In this document: piece after piece, positions 1-7,868 of the stretch
Position numbering within the stretch: position 1 is the first letter of the stretch
Layout: every line of letters starts with the position of its first letter
Assembly (NCBI RefSeq): GCF_013394795.1
Contig: NZ_JABXYU010000001.1
Span: 1,364,001-1,428,000, forward strand
Reading direction: 5' to 3'
DNA from: Leptotrichia sp. oral taxon 223
GTDB taxonomy: Bacteria; Fusobacteriota; Fusobacteriia; Fusobacteriales; Leptotrichiaceae
DNA length: 64,000 bases
Made by a program: the position numbers and the translations under genes
The notes under the pieces: generated by a model
Told to the model about the DNA's origin: nothing
Seen by the model: only the letters and a program-made list of their open reading frames with translations
Databases searched by the model: none

Positions 1-1106
1 ATTGCATCCCCAATAGTGCTTGCTGCTCTTTCCTGTCCTTCGGGTGTCAAGTATTGCGATAAATCGGAATAATTATTCATAAATCCTAATTCTACAAGTA
101 TTGATGGTGAATTACTTCCACGAAGCACCGCAAAATTTGCTCCAAAAACCCCTCTTCTTCTAAGTCCTGTTAAGTTTATAAGTCCGTCTAATACAGATTC
201 TGCTATAGCTTGACTTGTTTTTTGATTTTTTCTATAAAAAATATCATTTAAAATAAAGTCTGAGAATGGTACATCTCCATAGCTTCCATCAACTTTATTT
301 TCAAATTTAGCTACTTGTGCAGCATAACTTCCCTGATCCTTTTTACTAAAGTAAAATACTTCTGTTCCGTTTGCTGATGAGCTTGAACTTGAATTTAAGT
401 GAATACTTATAAAGAAATCTGCATTTGCGTCATTTCCAATTTTAGCTCTTGTATCCAATGGTACAAAGAAATCTGAATCTCTTGTCATGATAACGTTATA
501 ATCTCGTCTTAAATTGTTAGCCAGTCTTGTTGCTACCTGTAATGCTATATCTTTTTCGTTATACCCGTTTCCTCTTGCTCCTGAATCATGTCCGCCATGT
601 CCTGGATCTACAATTATCGTATATTTTTTATTTCCTCTTGTGGAACTGCTTGGCTGTCTTTGAGTTTGTGTTTGTGTTACTTGTGCATTGTTATTTGATT
701 GTCTTTGTGTCGCTGTGTTTCTTGATACTTGTCTTGATGTTGATTGTCCACCACCGAGTGTTACTTGGAATTCTCCATTTTTACTTACGACTTGATAAGT
801 TACAGATGGTTTTAAGTACACATATACTACTACCATTCCATTGCTTTGAACTGTATAAACTTTGCTTATATACTGATCATCTTTATTGATAAGGGTAGGC
901 ACACCGTTTTCCATCTCACTGTTTGGAAAGCTTAACATCAGTATGTCTTCGTTTTCTAGTTTTGTAACTGATGCATTTGGCATAATTTGCTTATTTTCTC
1001 TAAATGTCCCTATAACTTTTCCATTGCTGTATGATACATTTTTTAAAGTGTCAGAAAATGTAACTGCACTTATGAAAAGTAACAAAAATAATAATATTTT
1101 TTTCAT
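1..1106 (-). CDS. N-acetylmuramoyl-L-alanine amidase, AMIN + Amidase_3 (3' end outside window)
   Basis: Zinc-dependent amidase that cuts the bond between N-acetylmuramic acid and the stem peptide of peptidoglycan; it acts in the periplasm or at the septum. Translating the minus strand from the ATG at 1106 gives a signal peptide (MKKILLFLLLFISAVTFS), an AMIN-like region to about residue 118, a Gln/Ser/Thr-rich linker to about 158 and an Amidase_3 domain. The domain shows DPGHGGHDSG (His170), the Glu of GYNEKDIAL (184), SIHLNSS and VELGFMNN, which are the expected zinc-ligand and catalytic motifs. An AGGAGG site lies just before the ATG. The gene runs off the left edge, so the C-terminus is not seen. 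The family assignment is firm. Confidence 0.93.
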   Translation of the reverse strand, partial: MKKILLFLLLFISAVTFSDTLKNVSYSNGKVIGTFRENKQIMPNASVTKLENEDILMLSFPNSEMENGVPTLINKDDQYISKVYTVQSNGMVVVYVYLKPSVTYQVVSKNGEFQVTLGGGQSTSRQVSRNTATQRQSNNNAQVTQTQTQRQPSSSTRGNKKYTIIVDPGHGGHDSGARGNGYNEKDIALQVATRLANNLRRDYNVIMTRDSDFFVPLDTRAKIGNDANADFFISIHLNSSSSSSANGTEVFYFSKKDQGSYAAQVAKFENKVDGSYGDVPFSDFILNDIFYRKNQKTSQAIAESVLDGLINLTGLRRRGVFGANFAVLRGSNSPSILVELGFMNNYSDLSQYLTPEGQERAASTIGDA

Positions 1107-1154
1107 TTTTTCCTCCTAATTTTTTTGCTTAAAATTATTATCTAATACCATATT

Positions 1155-1421
1155 TTATTTTTTTTCTAATCTGTCAATTGCAGATTTTAAAACTTCCATT
1201 CTGGCATTTTTATCTATTTTCATTTCCACCGACTGCTCATAGATATTTGTAATGCTGCCTTTAATACCTCCAACTGTTATTATCTTATCTCCAACTTTCA
1301 AACTTTCCAGCAATGCCGCCTTCTGCTGCTTCTTTTTCTTGTTTGAAAAATACGTTGGTAAGATTAGTACTGCCATAAATGCCACATAAATTAATATTAC
1401 TCCTATTGCATTTTTGTCCAT
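1155..1421 (-). CDS. yajC: YajC, preprotein translocase accessory subunit
   Basis: YajC is a small inner-membrane protein that joins SecDF in the Sec translocon. The 88-residue product has one N-terminal transmembrane helix (residues about 6-25), a basic KKKKQQK stretch and the family signature VGDKIITVGGIKGSITN (residues about 43-59), followed by a short charged tail. Length and motif order match YajC. The start at 1421 has only a weak upstream purine tract. It lies directly upstream of the amidase gene on the same strand with about 50 bp between them, so they may be co-transcribed. Confidence 0.92.
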   Translation of the reverse strand: MDKNAIGVILIYVAFMAVLILPTYFSNKKKKQQKAALLESLKVGDKIITVGGIKGSITNIYEQSVEMKIDKNARMEVLKSAIDRLEKK

Positions 1422-1612
1422 CTTTATTTTGTATAATGAAATTTATAATTTTTGAAATTACAAATTTAACTTTATACTTTCCTCCTTCTTTAATTTTAAA
1501 ATCAATTTTAATTATAGCATAATTTAAGTTATGTTTCAATTTTTAAAAAAATTATTTTTTAGTTTTTTTTGAAATTATAGAAAAACTTTTCTAAAATTAA
1601 ACCTAAAAAAAA

Positions 1613-1646
1613 TAGCTGCCTCAAAAAATTAATTTCAAGACAGCCA
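1613..1646 (-). terminator. rho-independent terminator downstream of pgk
   Basis: On the minus strand an imperfect hairpin (GGCTGTC...GAGGCAGC, arms at about 1615-1621 and 1638-1644) is followed by a T-rich run, TATTTTTTTT. It sits about 70 bp after the pgk stop codon. Confidence 0.6.
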
Positions 1647-1711
1647 TTTCGTGATTAAAATGAAAAAATTATTTTTAGTTAACTAAGTTAATAGTTATTT
1701 TAAGTTAGTTA

Positions 1712-2914
1712 TTATTTTTCTGAAATTGCATCTACTCCTGGCAATACTTTTCCTTCCAAGTATTCAAGTGATGCTCCTCCTCCAGTTGAGATATGTGAGA
1801 ATTTGTCTGCAAATCCTAACTGGATAGCTGCTGCTGCTGAATCTCCACCACCGATGATTGTTTTAGCTCCAGATAATTCTGCGATTGCTTTACATACACC
1901 GATTGTCCCTTTTGCGAAGTTTTCCATTTCGAATACTCCCATTGGTCCATTCCATACTACAGTTTTAGCACCTTTTAAAGCTTTTTTGAATAATTCTACA
2001 GATTTTTCACCTATGTCTAATCCCATCCATCCATCTTCAATATTATCTACAGAAACTGTTTTAAATTCTGTATCATTTTTGAATTCTTTTGCTACAACTG
2101 TATCAATTGGCAATAACAGTTCAACATTTTTTTCTTTAGCTTTTTTGATTAATGAAGCGGCTAATTCCACTTTGTCAGCTTCTAGTAATGAAGAACCTGT
2201 GTTTTTACCTTCAGCTTTTAAGAAAGTGAACATCATTCCTCCACCGATAATTACTTTATCAGCTTTATCCAATAAGTTTTCGATTACACCAATTTTATCA
2301 GAAACTTTTGCTCCACCTAAAATAGCGACTAATGGTCTTTCAGGATTGTCAACTGCTCCGCCGATAAATTTGATTTCTTTTTCTACAAGGAATCCTACTG
2401 CTGATTCTTTGATGTTTGAAGCAATTCCTACGTTTGAAGCGTGCGCTCTATGTGCAGTTCCAAATGCGTCATTTACGAAAACATCTCCAAGTGATGCCCA
2501 GTATTTTCCTAATTCAGGATCATTTTTAGATTCTTTTTTACCGTCCAAGTCTTCAAATCTAGTGTTTTCAAACATTAAGATTTCTCCGTCTTTTAATTCA
2601 GCAACTGCTTTTTCTAATGCTGCTCCTCTTGTTTCAGGAACGAATTTAACAGGCTTTCCTAAAAGTTCTTCCAATCTTTTTGCAACTGGTGCTAAAGTTT
2701 TTGAGGCTTTGTCTGCTTCTTCCTTAACTTTTCCTAAGTGAGAAAATGCGATTACTCTTCCGCCATTTTCCAAAATATATTTTAAAGTTGGAAGCGCTGC
2801 TGTAATTCTATTATCATTTGTAATAACTCCATCTTTTATTGGTACATTGAAGTCAACTCTTACTAATACTTTTTTTCCTTTTACATCCAAGTCTTTTAAA
2901 GTTTTTTTAGCCAT
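1712..2914 (-). CDS. pgk: phosphoglycerate kinase
   Basis: Glycolytic enzyme transferring a phosphate from 1,3-bisphosphoglycerate to ADP in the cytoplasm. The 400-residue product matches the usual monomeric length. It carries RVDFNVP (19-25), the substrate-loop stretch [35 protein letters not shown], and the nucleotide-binding GGGDSAAA at about 355 with [13 protein letters not shown] near the C-terminus. The start is supported by AGGAGG 8-9 nt upstream, and a near-consensus promoter lies about 50 bp upstream. It appears to be a single-gene transcript ending at the 1.6 kb terminator. Confidence 0.98.
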   Translation of the reverse strand: MAKKTLKDLDVKGKKVLVRVDFNVPIKDGVITNDNRITAALPTLKYILENGGRVIAFSHLGKVKEEADKASKTLAPVAKRLEELLGKPVKFVPETRGAALEKAVAELKDGEILMFENTRFEDLDGKKESKNDPELGKYWASLGDVFVNDAFGTAHRAHASNVGIASNIKESAVGFLVEKEIKFIGGAVDNPERPLVAILGGAKVSDKIGVIENLLDKADKVIIGGGMMFTFLKAEGKNTGSSLLEADKVELAASLIKKAKEKNVELLLPIDTVVAKEFKNDTEFKTVSVDNIEDGWMGLDIGEKSVELFKKALKGAKTVVWNGPMGVFEMENFAKGTIGVCKAIAELSGAKTIIGGGDSAAAAIQLGFADKFSHISTGGGASLEYLEGKVLPGVDAISEK

Positions 2915-2966
2915 TCCGTTATATCCTCCTAAATTTATTAATTAAAAATCATTTCTTTCTACTTGA

Positions 2967-2995
2967 ATTATACCACTCTTTAAGCTGATTTTCAA
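2967..2995 (-). promoter_or_regulatory. sigma70-type promoter of pgk
   Basis: On the minus strand TTGAAA (2990-2995) and TATAAT (2967-2972) are separated by exactly 17 bp and face pgk, whose ATG is about 50 bp downstream. Confidence 0.75.
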
Positions 2996-3174
2996 GTTAT
3001 TTAATATACAAACTTAAAATATTCTCAAATCCCCTGAAATAAGCCATAAACAACCTTTTAAATTTATATTTTAATTATAGACAAACCTTAATTTGGCTGT
3101 ACATTTGAGTTCTTTCAAAAAAAATTAATTTATTTAATTTTTTGGGCAGAATAGTCATAATTTTTAAAATAGTT

Positions 3175-3771
3175 TTAATTTTTTTGTGATTCTAAAATCT
3201 TCTTTATTTTTAATTTGTCAATTTCTGATATTTTTTTAACTGGCTCAGGATTTTTGGAATAAAGATTTATGTCCTTTTCAAACCAGGTAACGCCAATCCA
3301 TTGTCCAAATTTATATCCAGTTTTCTCAAAAAACGCAACCTTTTTAAATCCAAAATAATTATGAAGATTTTCGCTATTCTCGTTAGGATAAGTTACGAGT
3401 CCATAAACATTTACAATATTCTGCAATTTCAATATTTCAATTAAGATTTTATACAGGTGTTTCCCGATTCCATTTCCGGCAAACTTCCCATCTGTATAAA
3501 CCGAAAGCTCCGCATCCCACTGATAAGCAGCTCTAGTCCAGATCCTATGGGCATAGGCATACCCAGCAATCTCATTTTCATATTCACACACAATATATGG
3601 ATATTCCTTTAAAATTTCACTTATTCTTTCTTTAAATTCCTCAACCGAAGGCACTTCATACTCAAATGTAATCGTAGTATTTTCAATATATGGCTTATAA
3701 ATTTTTAAAATTTTGCTGGCATCTTCTATACCTGCAAATCTAAAAATCAGCCTCTCTTTTTTTAATTTCAT
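3175..3771 (-). CDS. GNAT N-acetyltransferase, phosphinothricin-acetyltransferase-like
   Basis: GNAT-fold acetyltransferase using acetyl-CoA; the closest recognisable subfamily is PAT/YncA, which acetylates phosphinothricin, methionine sulfone or similar small amines. Supporting stretches are the N-terminal IRxAxxxDAxxI-like region, YIENTTITFEYEVPS, AGYAYAHRIWTRAAYQWDAE (typical of this subfamily), the acetyl-CoA loop GKFAGNGIGKHLY and the C-terminal NLHNYFGFKKVAFFEKTGYKFGQW. I place the start at the ATG at 3771 (MKLKKERL), because an upstream in-frame GTG overlaps its GAGGTG ribosome-binding site. The true substrate cannot be read from sequence. Confidence 0.85.
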   Translation of the reverse strand: MKLKKERLIFRFAGIEDASKILKIYKPYIENTTITFEYEVPSVEEFKERISEILKEYPYIVCEYENEIAGYAYAHRIWTRAAYQWDAELSVYTDGKFAGNGIGKHLYKILIEILKLQNIVNVYGLVTYPNENSENLHNYFGFKKVAFFEKTGYKFGQWIGVTWFEKDINLYSKNPEPVKKISEIDKLKIKKILESQKN

Positions 3772-3901
3772 TTTTAACACCTCAATATTTTCAGCTTTTT
3801 TTTTGAATTTTTTATGATTAATTATAATTTTTTTACAGTTACATGAAATATATTAACACTTTTTCAGATTAGTTTCAATAAAATAGATTTTTTATTTGCT
3901 C

Positions 3902-3929
3902 TTGACATGTATTAAAAACACGGTATAAT
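3902..3929 (+). promoter_or_regulatory. sigma70-type promoter of the acid phosphatase gene
   Basis: TTGACA (3902-3907) and TATAAT (3924-3929) with a 16-bp spacer, about 40 bp upstream of the ATG at 3971. Confidence 0.75.
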
Positions 3930-3970
3930 TTTATTAAGAAATATTTATTATGGGAAAAGGAGGTTCAGAT

Positions 3971-4717
3971 ATGAAAAAAACATTATTAATTAGTGCATTT
4001 TTATTTGCAAATTTAGTTTCATTTTCTGCAGGAAAAGGAAATGATGTAACGACAAAACCGGCTGTCTATTTTTTGAAAAGTTCACAAGTTGTAAGCAGCT
4101 ATGATTTATTGCCGCCTCCACCAGCAGTTGACAGTATTGCTTTTTTAAATGACAAGGCTCAGTATGAAAAAGGAAAATTGCTTAGAAATACTGAAAGAGG
4201 AAAACAGGCATATAATGATGCGCAAGTAGAGGGGGATGGAGTGCCTCGTGCCTTTTCTGAAGCATTTGGATACACAATTTCAGCTCAGACAACACCTGAA
4301 ATTTTCAAATTGGTTACAAAATTACGTGAAGATGCAGGAGATTTGGCAACAAGATCTGCAAAACAGACATATATGAGAATACGTCCATTTGCATACTTTA
4401 AAGAGTCAACTTGTCGTCCAGAAGACGAAGCAACTCTTTCAACAAACGGTTCTTACCCATCAGGGCATACTTCGATTGGTTGGGCTACTGCATTAGTTCT
4501 GGCTGAAGTAAATCCTGCAAGACAAAGTGAAATTATAAAACGTGGTTATGAAATGGGGCAAAGCCGTGTAATTTGCGGTTACCACTGGCAAAGCGACGTC
4601 GATGCAGCCCGTGTAGTAGCAAGTACAGTTGTTGCAACACTTCATTCAAACAGTGAATTTAACGCCCAGCTAGCTAAGGCAAAAGCAGAATTTCAAAGAT
4701 TAAGCAAAAGAAGATAG
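3971..4717 (+). CDS. class A (PhoN-type) secreted acid phosphatase
   Basis: Periplasmic non-specific acid phosphatase of the PAP2 superfamily, hydrolysing organic phosphomonoesters. The 248-residue product begins with a signal peptide ([20 protein letters not shown]). All three active-site motifs are present: KX6RP (K131-P139, KQTYMRIRP), the PSGH box in GSYPSGHTS (163-166) and SRX5HX3D (S198, R199, H205, D209). The start at 3971 is preferred over an in-frame ATG at 3950 because AAAGGAGG lies just before it. It has its own promoter and terminator, so it is monocistronic. Confidence 0.94.
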   Translation: MKKTLLISAFLFANLVSFSAGKGNDVTTKPAVYFLKSSQVVSSYDLLPPPPAVDSIAFLNDKAQYEKGKLLRNTERGKQAYNDAQVEGDGVPRAFSEAFGYTISAQTTPEIFKLVTKLREDAGDLATRSAKQTYMRIRPFAYFKESTCRPEDEATLSTNGSYPSGHTSIGWATALVLAEVNPARQSEIIKRGYEMGQSRVICGYHWQSDVDAARVVASTVVATLHSNSEFNAQLAKAKAEFQRLSKRR

Positions 4718-4807
4718 CATAGAAATAAAAAAAATATTTCTTAACTTGTAAAAATGTCTTGTTATAAAAAGATATTTTTAAAATAAATTTAAATTGAACA
4801 GGAATTA

Positions 4808-4846
4808 AAAAAGGGCATCAAATGTGATGTCCTTATGTTTTTTTAT
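4808..4846 (+). terminator. rho-independent terminator of the acid phosphatase gene
   Basis: Hairpin GGGCATCA/TGATGTCC with a four-base loop (4813-4832) followed by TTATGTTTTTTTA. Confidence 0.75.
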
Positions 4847-4870
4847 TTAGTTGAATAATTTTTATAAGAA

Positions 4871-4947
4871 TGGCGTACCCGTGAGGAATCGAACCCCAAG
4901 CCTTCTGATCCGAAGTCAGACGCTCTATCCAGTTGAGCTACGGGTAC
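4871..4947 (-). tRNA. tRNA-Arg (anticodon UCG)
   Basis: The minus strand folds as a complete cloverleaf. The acceptor stem is GTACCCG/CGGGTAC, the D-arm GCTC...GAGC, the anticodon stem TCTGA/TCAGA around the loop CTTCGGA (anticodon TCG, reading CGA), and the T-arm TGGGG/CCTCA with TTCGATT in the loop. The 3' CCA is encoded. It lies 25 bp downstream of rpmB on the same strand. Confidence 0.96.
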
Positions 4948-4972
4948 ACACAAAAAAGTAAGTTATAAAAAC

Positions 4973-5230
4973 TTACTTTGCTAATGCTTTTAATATTTTA
5001 GGGCTTAATGTTTCCTTGTTTTTTAACAAGATTTTTTTAACTTGATCGTTATTTTTCCCTTTTAATGTTTTCATTGCTTTTGTACAAACTCTTACTCTAA
5101 CTTCTTCGTTGTTGATAGTTAAAAGCATTGTTTGTAAATTAGGTCTCCAAATTCTTTTTGTAGCTTTATGAGAGTGACTTACTCTATTTCCATGGCTTAC
5201 TGTTTTTCCAAAAACTTCACATCTTTGCAT
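4973..5230 (-). CDS. rpmB: 50S ribosomal protein L28
   Basis: Large-subunit ribosomal protein L28. The product of 85 residues starts MQRCEVFGKTVSHGNRVSHSH and contains RIWRPNLQT and the VRVCTKAMKTLKG stretch typical of the family. The chosen start is the ATG at 5230; an in-frame GTG at 5239 belongs to the GAGGTG ribosome-binding site. Upstream is a short leader with a hairpin and a 13-codon open frame that ends one base before this ATG. The tRNA-Arg gene follows directly downstream. Confidence 0.96.
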   Translation of the reverse strand: MQRCEVFGKTVSHGNRVSHSHKATKRIWRPNLQTMLLTINNEEVRVRVCTKAMKTLKGKNNDQVKKILLKNKETLSPKILKALAK

Positions 5231-5273
5231 TTTATTCACCTCTACTAAATAATCTTAGTAGTTCTCCTTTCAT
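5231..5273 (-). promoter_or_regulatory. rpmB leader: hairpin and possible 13-codon leader ORF
   Basis: On the minus strand a short open frame (ATG at 5273, reading MKGELLRLFSRGE) stops at 5232-5234, one base before the rpmB ATG. It contains the hairpin CTACTAA/TTAGTAG (5242-5261), which lies between an AAAGGAG and the GAGGTG used by rpmB. It could couple or regulate rpmB translation. This is inference from layout only. Confidence 0.3.
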
Positions 5274-5549
5274 CTTTATTTTTTTAAACAGCCATTTACT
5301 GTTTTTTATTATAATATATTAACTTAACTATTTTAGAAAAATCGTTATTCAGTTAAAATTATTTTTACATATCGAAATTTATTTTATCATATTTTGCAAA
5401 TTTTTACAAGTTATTATCAGCATTTTTTCCTTTCTAATAAAAAAACTTTAAAAGTAAACTCAAAAATTGTGATTATTTTACTTAAATTTTAAATTTATAT
5501 AGTTATCAGGCAAGTCTAATAAAAAAAATAAACAAGTATTGCAATATTT
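5274..5549. other. AT-rich intergenic region upstream of rpmB
   Basis: No coding signal was seen. A TATAAT hexamer on the minus strand at about 5310 could be the -10 box of rpmB, but no convincing -35 box accompanies it. Confidence 0.4.
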
Positions 5550-5936
5550 TTATTTTTGAAAAAATTGTTTTAAATTTGGTGGAAAATAATTTGGCCCTTT
5601 TATTACCTTCCCATCTTCACGGTAAATTGGCTTCCCGTTTTCATCCAGTTTACTCAAATTGCTTCTATGAATCTCCTCAAACACATCCTCAATAACATCC
5701 TGCATCCCATGCTCAATTATCGTCCCGCAAAGGATATAAAGCATGTCCCCGAGAGCATCCGCAACTTCCACAATATCCCCTTTTTTAGCCGCTTCCAGAT
5801 ATTCCTCGTTCTCTTCCTTCATCAAGTCAAATCTTAATTTTTCCAGCCCATTTTCCAATTTTCCGATTGGCTTGTCAGAATTTCCAAGTTTATAAATTCT
5901 ATGAAATTCCTCGACACATTCTATTTTTCTTTTCAT
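5550..5936 (-). CDS. MazG-superfamily nucleotide pyrophosphohydrolase-like protein
   Basis: All-alpha NTP pyrophosphohydrolase of the MazG/phosphoribosyl-ATP pyrophosphohydrolase-like clan; such enzymes remove pyrophosphate from nucleoside triphosphates, often for house-cleaning. In 128 residues it shows the metal-binding signature EENEEYLEAAKKGDIVEVADALGD..., with the conserved E-x-x-E and a following E-x-x-D on the next helix. The tail NLSKLDENGKPIYREDGKVIKGPNYFPPNL is typical of the short stand-alone family. The ATG at 5936 is preceded by AAAGGAAG. The open frame extends 57 codons further upstream, but that part is low-complexity and is not counted. The substrate is unknown. Confidence 0.8.
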   Translation of the reverse strand: MKRKIECVEEFHRIYKLGNSDKPIGKLENGLEKLRFDLMKEENEEYLEAAKKGDIVEVADALGDMLYILCGTIIEHGMQDVIEDVFEEIHRSNLSKLDENGKPIYREDGKVIKGPNYFPPNLKQFFQK

Positions 5937-6136
5937 CAATTTCTTCCTTTCTAAATATTTAAATTTTTTATTCTTAAATTCTAAATTATTTTGATTAATA
6001 ATTATTTTTCCTTTTATAATTTTTAGTTTTTTTAACGCAGAAGTACCAAACGCCGTATCTTTGCCTCCCGCTTTACGTATAAAAAAAAGAGAGAAAATAT
6101 AAAGCATAGAAAAATATCTATTAATAAAAAATTAGT

Positions 6137-6736
6137 CTATTTTATTATCAATATCAATAAAAGATATAAAACCACGACTTTTACAATATCAGAATACAGC
6201 ATAACTACTGAAAGGAATCTTGTTTTTTCCAGAATTTCTGTATCGTCTGATTCTACTTTTTCAAATATTTTTACCTGTATATTTCTTATGTCTTTTTTTA
6301 TTAGGAAAACTGCCAATATTAGTGTCAATACAAGCATTATTCCAGCGATAACAGGTTTTTGCCTGACAAAAAATGAAAGTTTGCTATAAAAAATTGCTAG
6401 GATTAGTCCCATTATTAGCGACAGGACTGTTAAGGCAGATTTCATATTTTTCTTTGGTTTGTTTATCAGTATTTTTGGAAAGATGAATGAGAACAGGATT
6501 TCCAATGCAAAGAGGACGATCAGGAATATTCCTTTTACATCGGGCAGTTCTAATTTTCTTATGGGCTGAACTATATTATCCAGTTCAAAAATCATGTAGT
6601 CCTTTAGTAGCGTGCACAATAAAATCGAAATTGCTATTCCTGAAAATATCCATATTCTGCCTGCTAAGATTTCGTCACTTATAAAATCTTGTATTTCTTT
6701 TGCTGTTTTATTGTCAATTTTTTTATTAGTTTTCAA
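6137..6736 (-). CDS. multi-pass membrane protein of unknown function
   Basis: No family recognised. The 199-residue product has a charged N-terminus (MKTNKKIDNKTAKEIQDF) and about five hydrophobic segments: roughly residues 27-45, 70-92, 100-120, 130-148 and 178-198. Charged loops are rich in Lys and Glu. An AAAGGGGA purine tract precedes the ATG. It lies between the MazG-like gene and the BI-1 gene on the same strand, about 115 bp from the latter, with no obvious terminator between them. A transport or stress role cannot be inferred from sequence alone. Confidence 0.6.
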   Translation of the reverse strand: MKTNKKIDNKTAKEIQDFISDEILAGRIWIFSGIAISILLCTLLKDYMIFELDNIVQPIRKLELPDVKGIFLIVLFALEILFSFIFPKILINKPKKNMKSALTVLSLIMGLILAIFYSKLSFFVRQKPVIAGIMLVLTLILAVFLIKKDIRNIQVKIFEKVESDDTEILEKTRFLSVVMLYSDIVKVVVLYLLLILIIK

Positions 6737-6850
6737 AGTTTTCCCCTTTAATAAATAGAATAAGAGTTATTTCAGGATTGTGTGAACAGTTTTAATGTCA
6801 ATAATCCAAAAATAACCCTTTATATTTTTATTAAATTATAATATTTGTTA

Positions 6851-7618
6851 TTATCTTCTTCTTCCTAAAATTCTTAAAATGTATAGGAATAAATTTATAA
6901 AGTCCAGATATAAATTTAATGCACCGACAATTTCGATTTTGTTCAAAATTTCTGAATCTTCCTGAACTGCGTAAGTGATGATGTTATTTCTTATTCTGTT
7001 TACATCAACTGCAATGAAAATTGTAAAGATAATTACACCTATTACTGATATAAACAAATCAACTCCGCTACTTTGAAGGAAAATATTTATAATACTAACT
7101 AAAATTAATGTTATTAACCCAGCAATTAATATTGGTGTAAATTTTGTCAAATTTTCTTTAGTAAAATAACCATAAACTGCTAAAACGACAAATAATGTCA
7201 ATGTTCCTAAAAATGCTGAAAATATAATTTCCGGAGCATAAATAAGCCCAATAACTGAAAGTGTCAGTCCATTTAATATCGAATATGCAACAAACATCAT
7301 TCTTAATGTGCCTGAATTAGCTCTGTAAAGCAATGCTGTAAATCCGAATACCATAACTACTTCCAGAACAGCAAATACCCAATACATATTCAAAATTCCA
7401 TAAGCAATCGGGCTTCCTGATTCCAGTCCGCTGTAAACGAGAAAACCTGCCCCTCCTGTCAGAAGAAGTCCCAGCACCATCCACAACATGCTTCCACGAA
7501 CCTTTGAACTTACAAGTTTGTTTAAATCATCATAAGTCATCGTCATTTGTCCGTTATATTCGTTGTAATCGTCATTGTTGTGATTATAAGTTTCCAATTC
7601 ATCATAATCATTTCTCAT
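6851..7618 (-). CDS. Bax inhibitor-1 / YccA family membrane protein
   Basis: Member of the BI-1 (TMBIM) superfamily, integral membrane proteins linked to membrane-protein quality control or ion leak. The 255-residue product has an acidic, Asn/Tyr-rich cytoplasmic N-terminus and seven hydrophobic segments. The last part (IFIAVDVNRIRN...ALNLYLDFINLFLYILRILG) is the family's characteristic C-terminal stretch with conserved Asp residues. The ATG at 7618 is used, because the GTG three codons upstream is part of the GAGGTG ribosome-binding site. Confidence 0.9.
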   Translation of the reverse strand: MRNDYDELETYNHNNDDYNEYNGQMTMTYDDLNKLVSSKVRGSMLWMVLGLLLTGGAGFLVYSGLESGSPIAYGILNMYWVFAVLEVVMVFGFTALLYRANSGTLRMMFVAYSILNGLTLSVIGLIYAPEIIFSAFLGTLTLFVVLAVYGYFTKENLTKFTPILIAGLITLILVSIINIFLQSSGVDLFISVIGVIIFTIFIAVDVNRIRNNIITYAVQEDSEILNKIEIVGALNLYLDFINLFLYILRILGRRR

Positions 7619-7868
7619 AAAAATCACCTCATTAGTTTAATCTTTTTTATTTTTAAAAATTAAATTTCTAAAAACTGTTTTATTTCAAGCAACTTGAATA
7701 ATTTGTTATCAATTTTTGTAATATTTCAGATTAAAATTTTATATCCAAGCTATCATAGTATTATAACAATAAAATTTTAAAAAAGACTTTTATTTATCAG
7801 TTAAATCGCTTATTTTCGTTTTTTTGTTTGTTTAAAAACATAAATCTAAATTTAACATTTATATATTT

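Noticed and set aside
1803-2741. 312-codon plus-strand frame opposite pgk
   Set aside because: A shadow frame of the highly conserved pgk gene with no start site or family resemblance.
5937-6107. 57-codon N-terminal extension of the MazG-like gene
   Set aside because: Low-complexity Lys/Asn/Ile-rich sequence with no good start site; AAAGGAAG directly before 5936 and the family length support the shorter protein.
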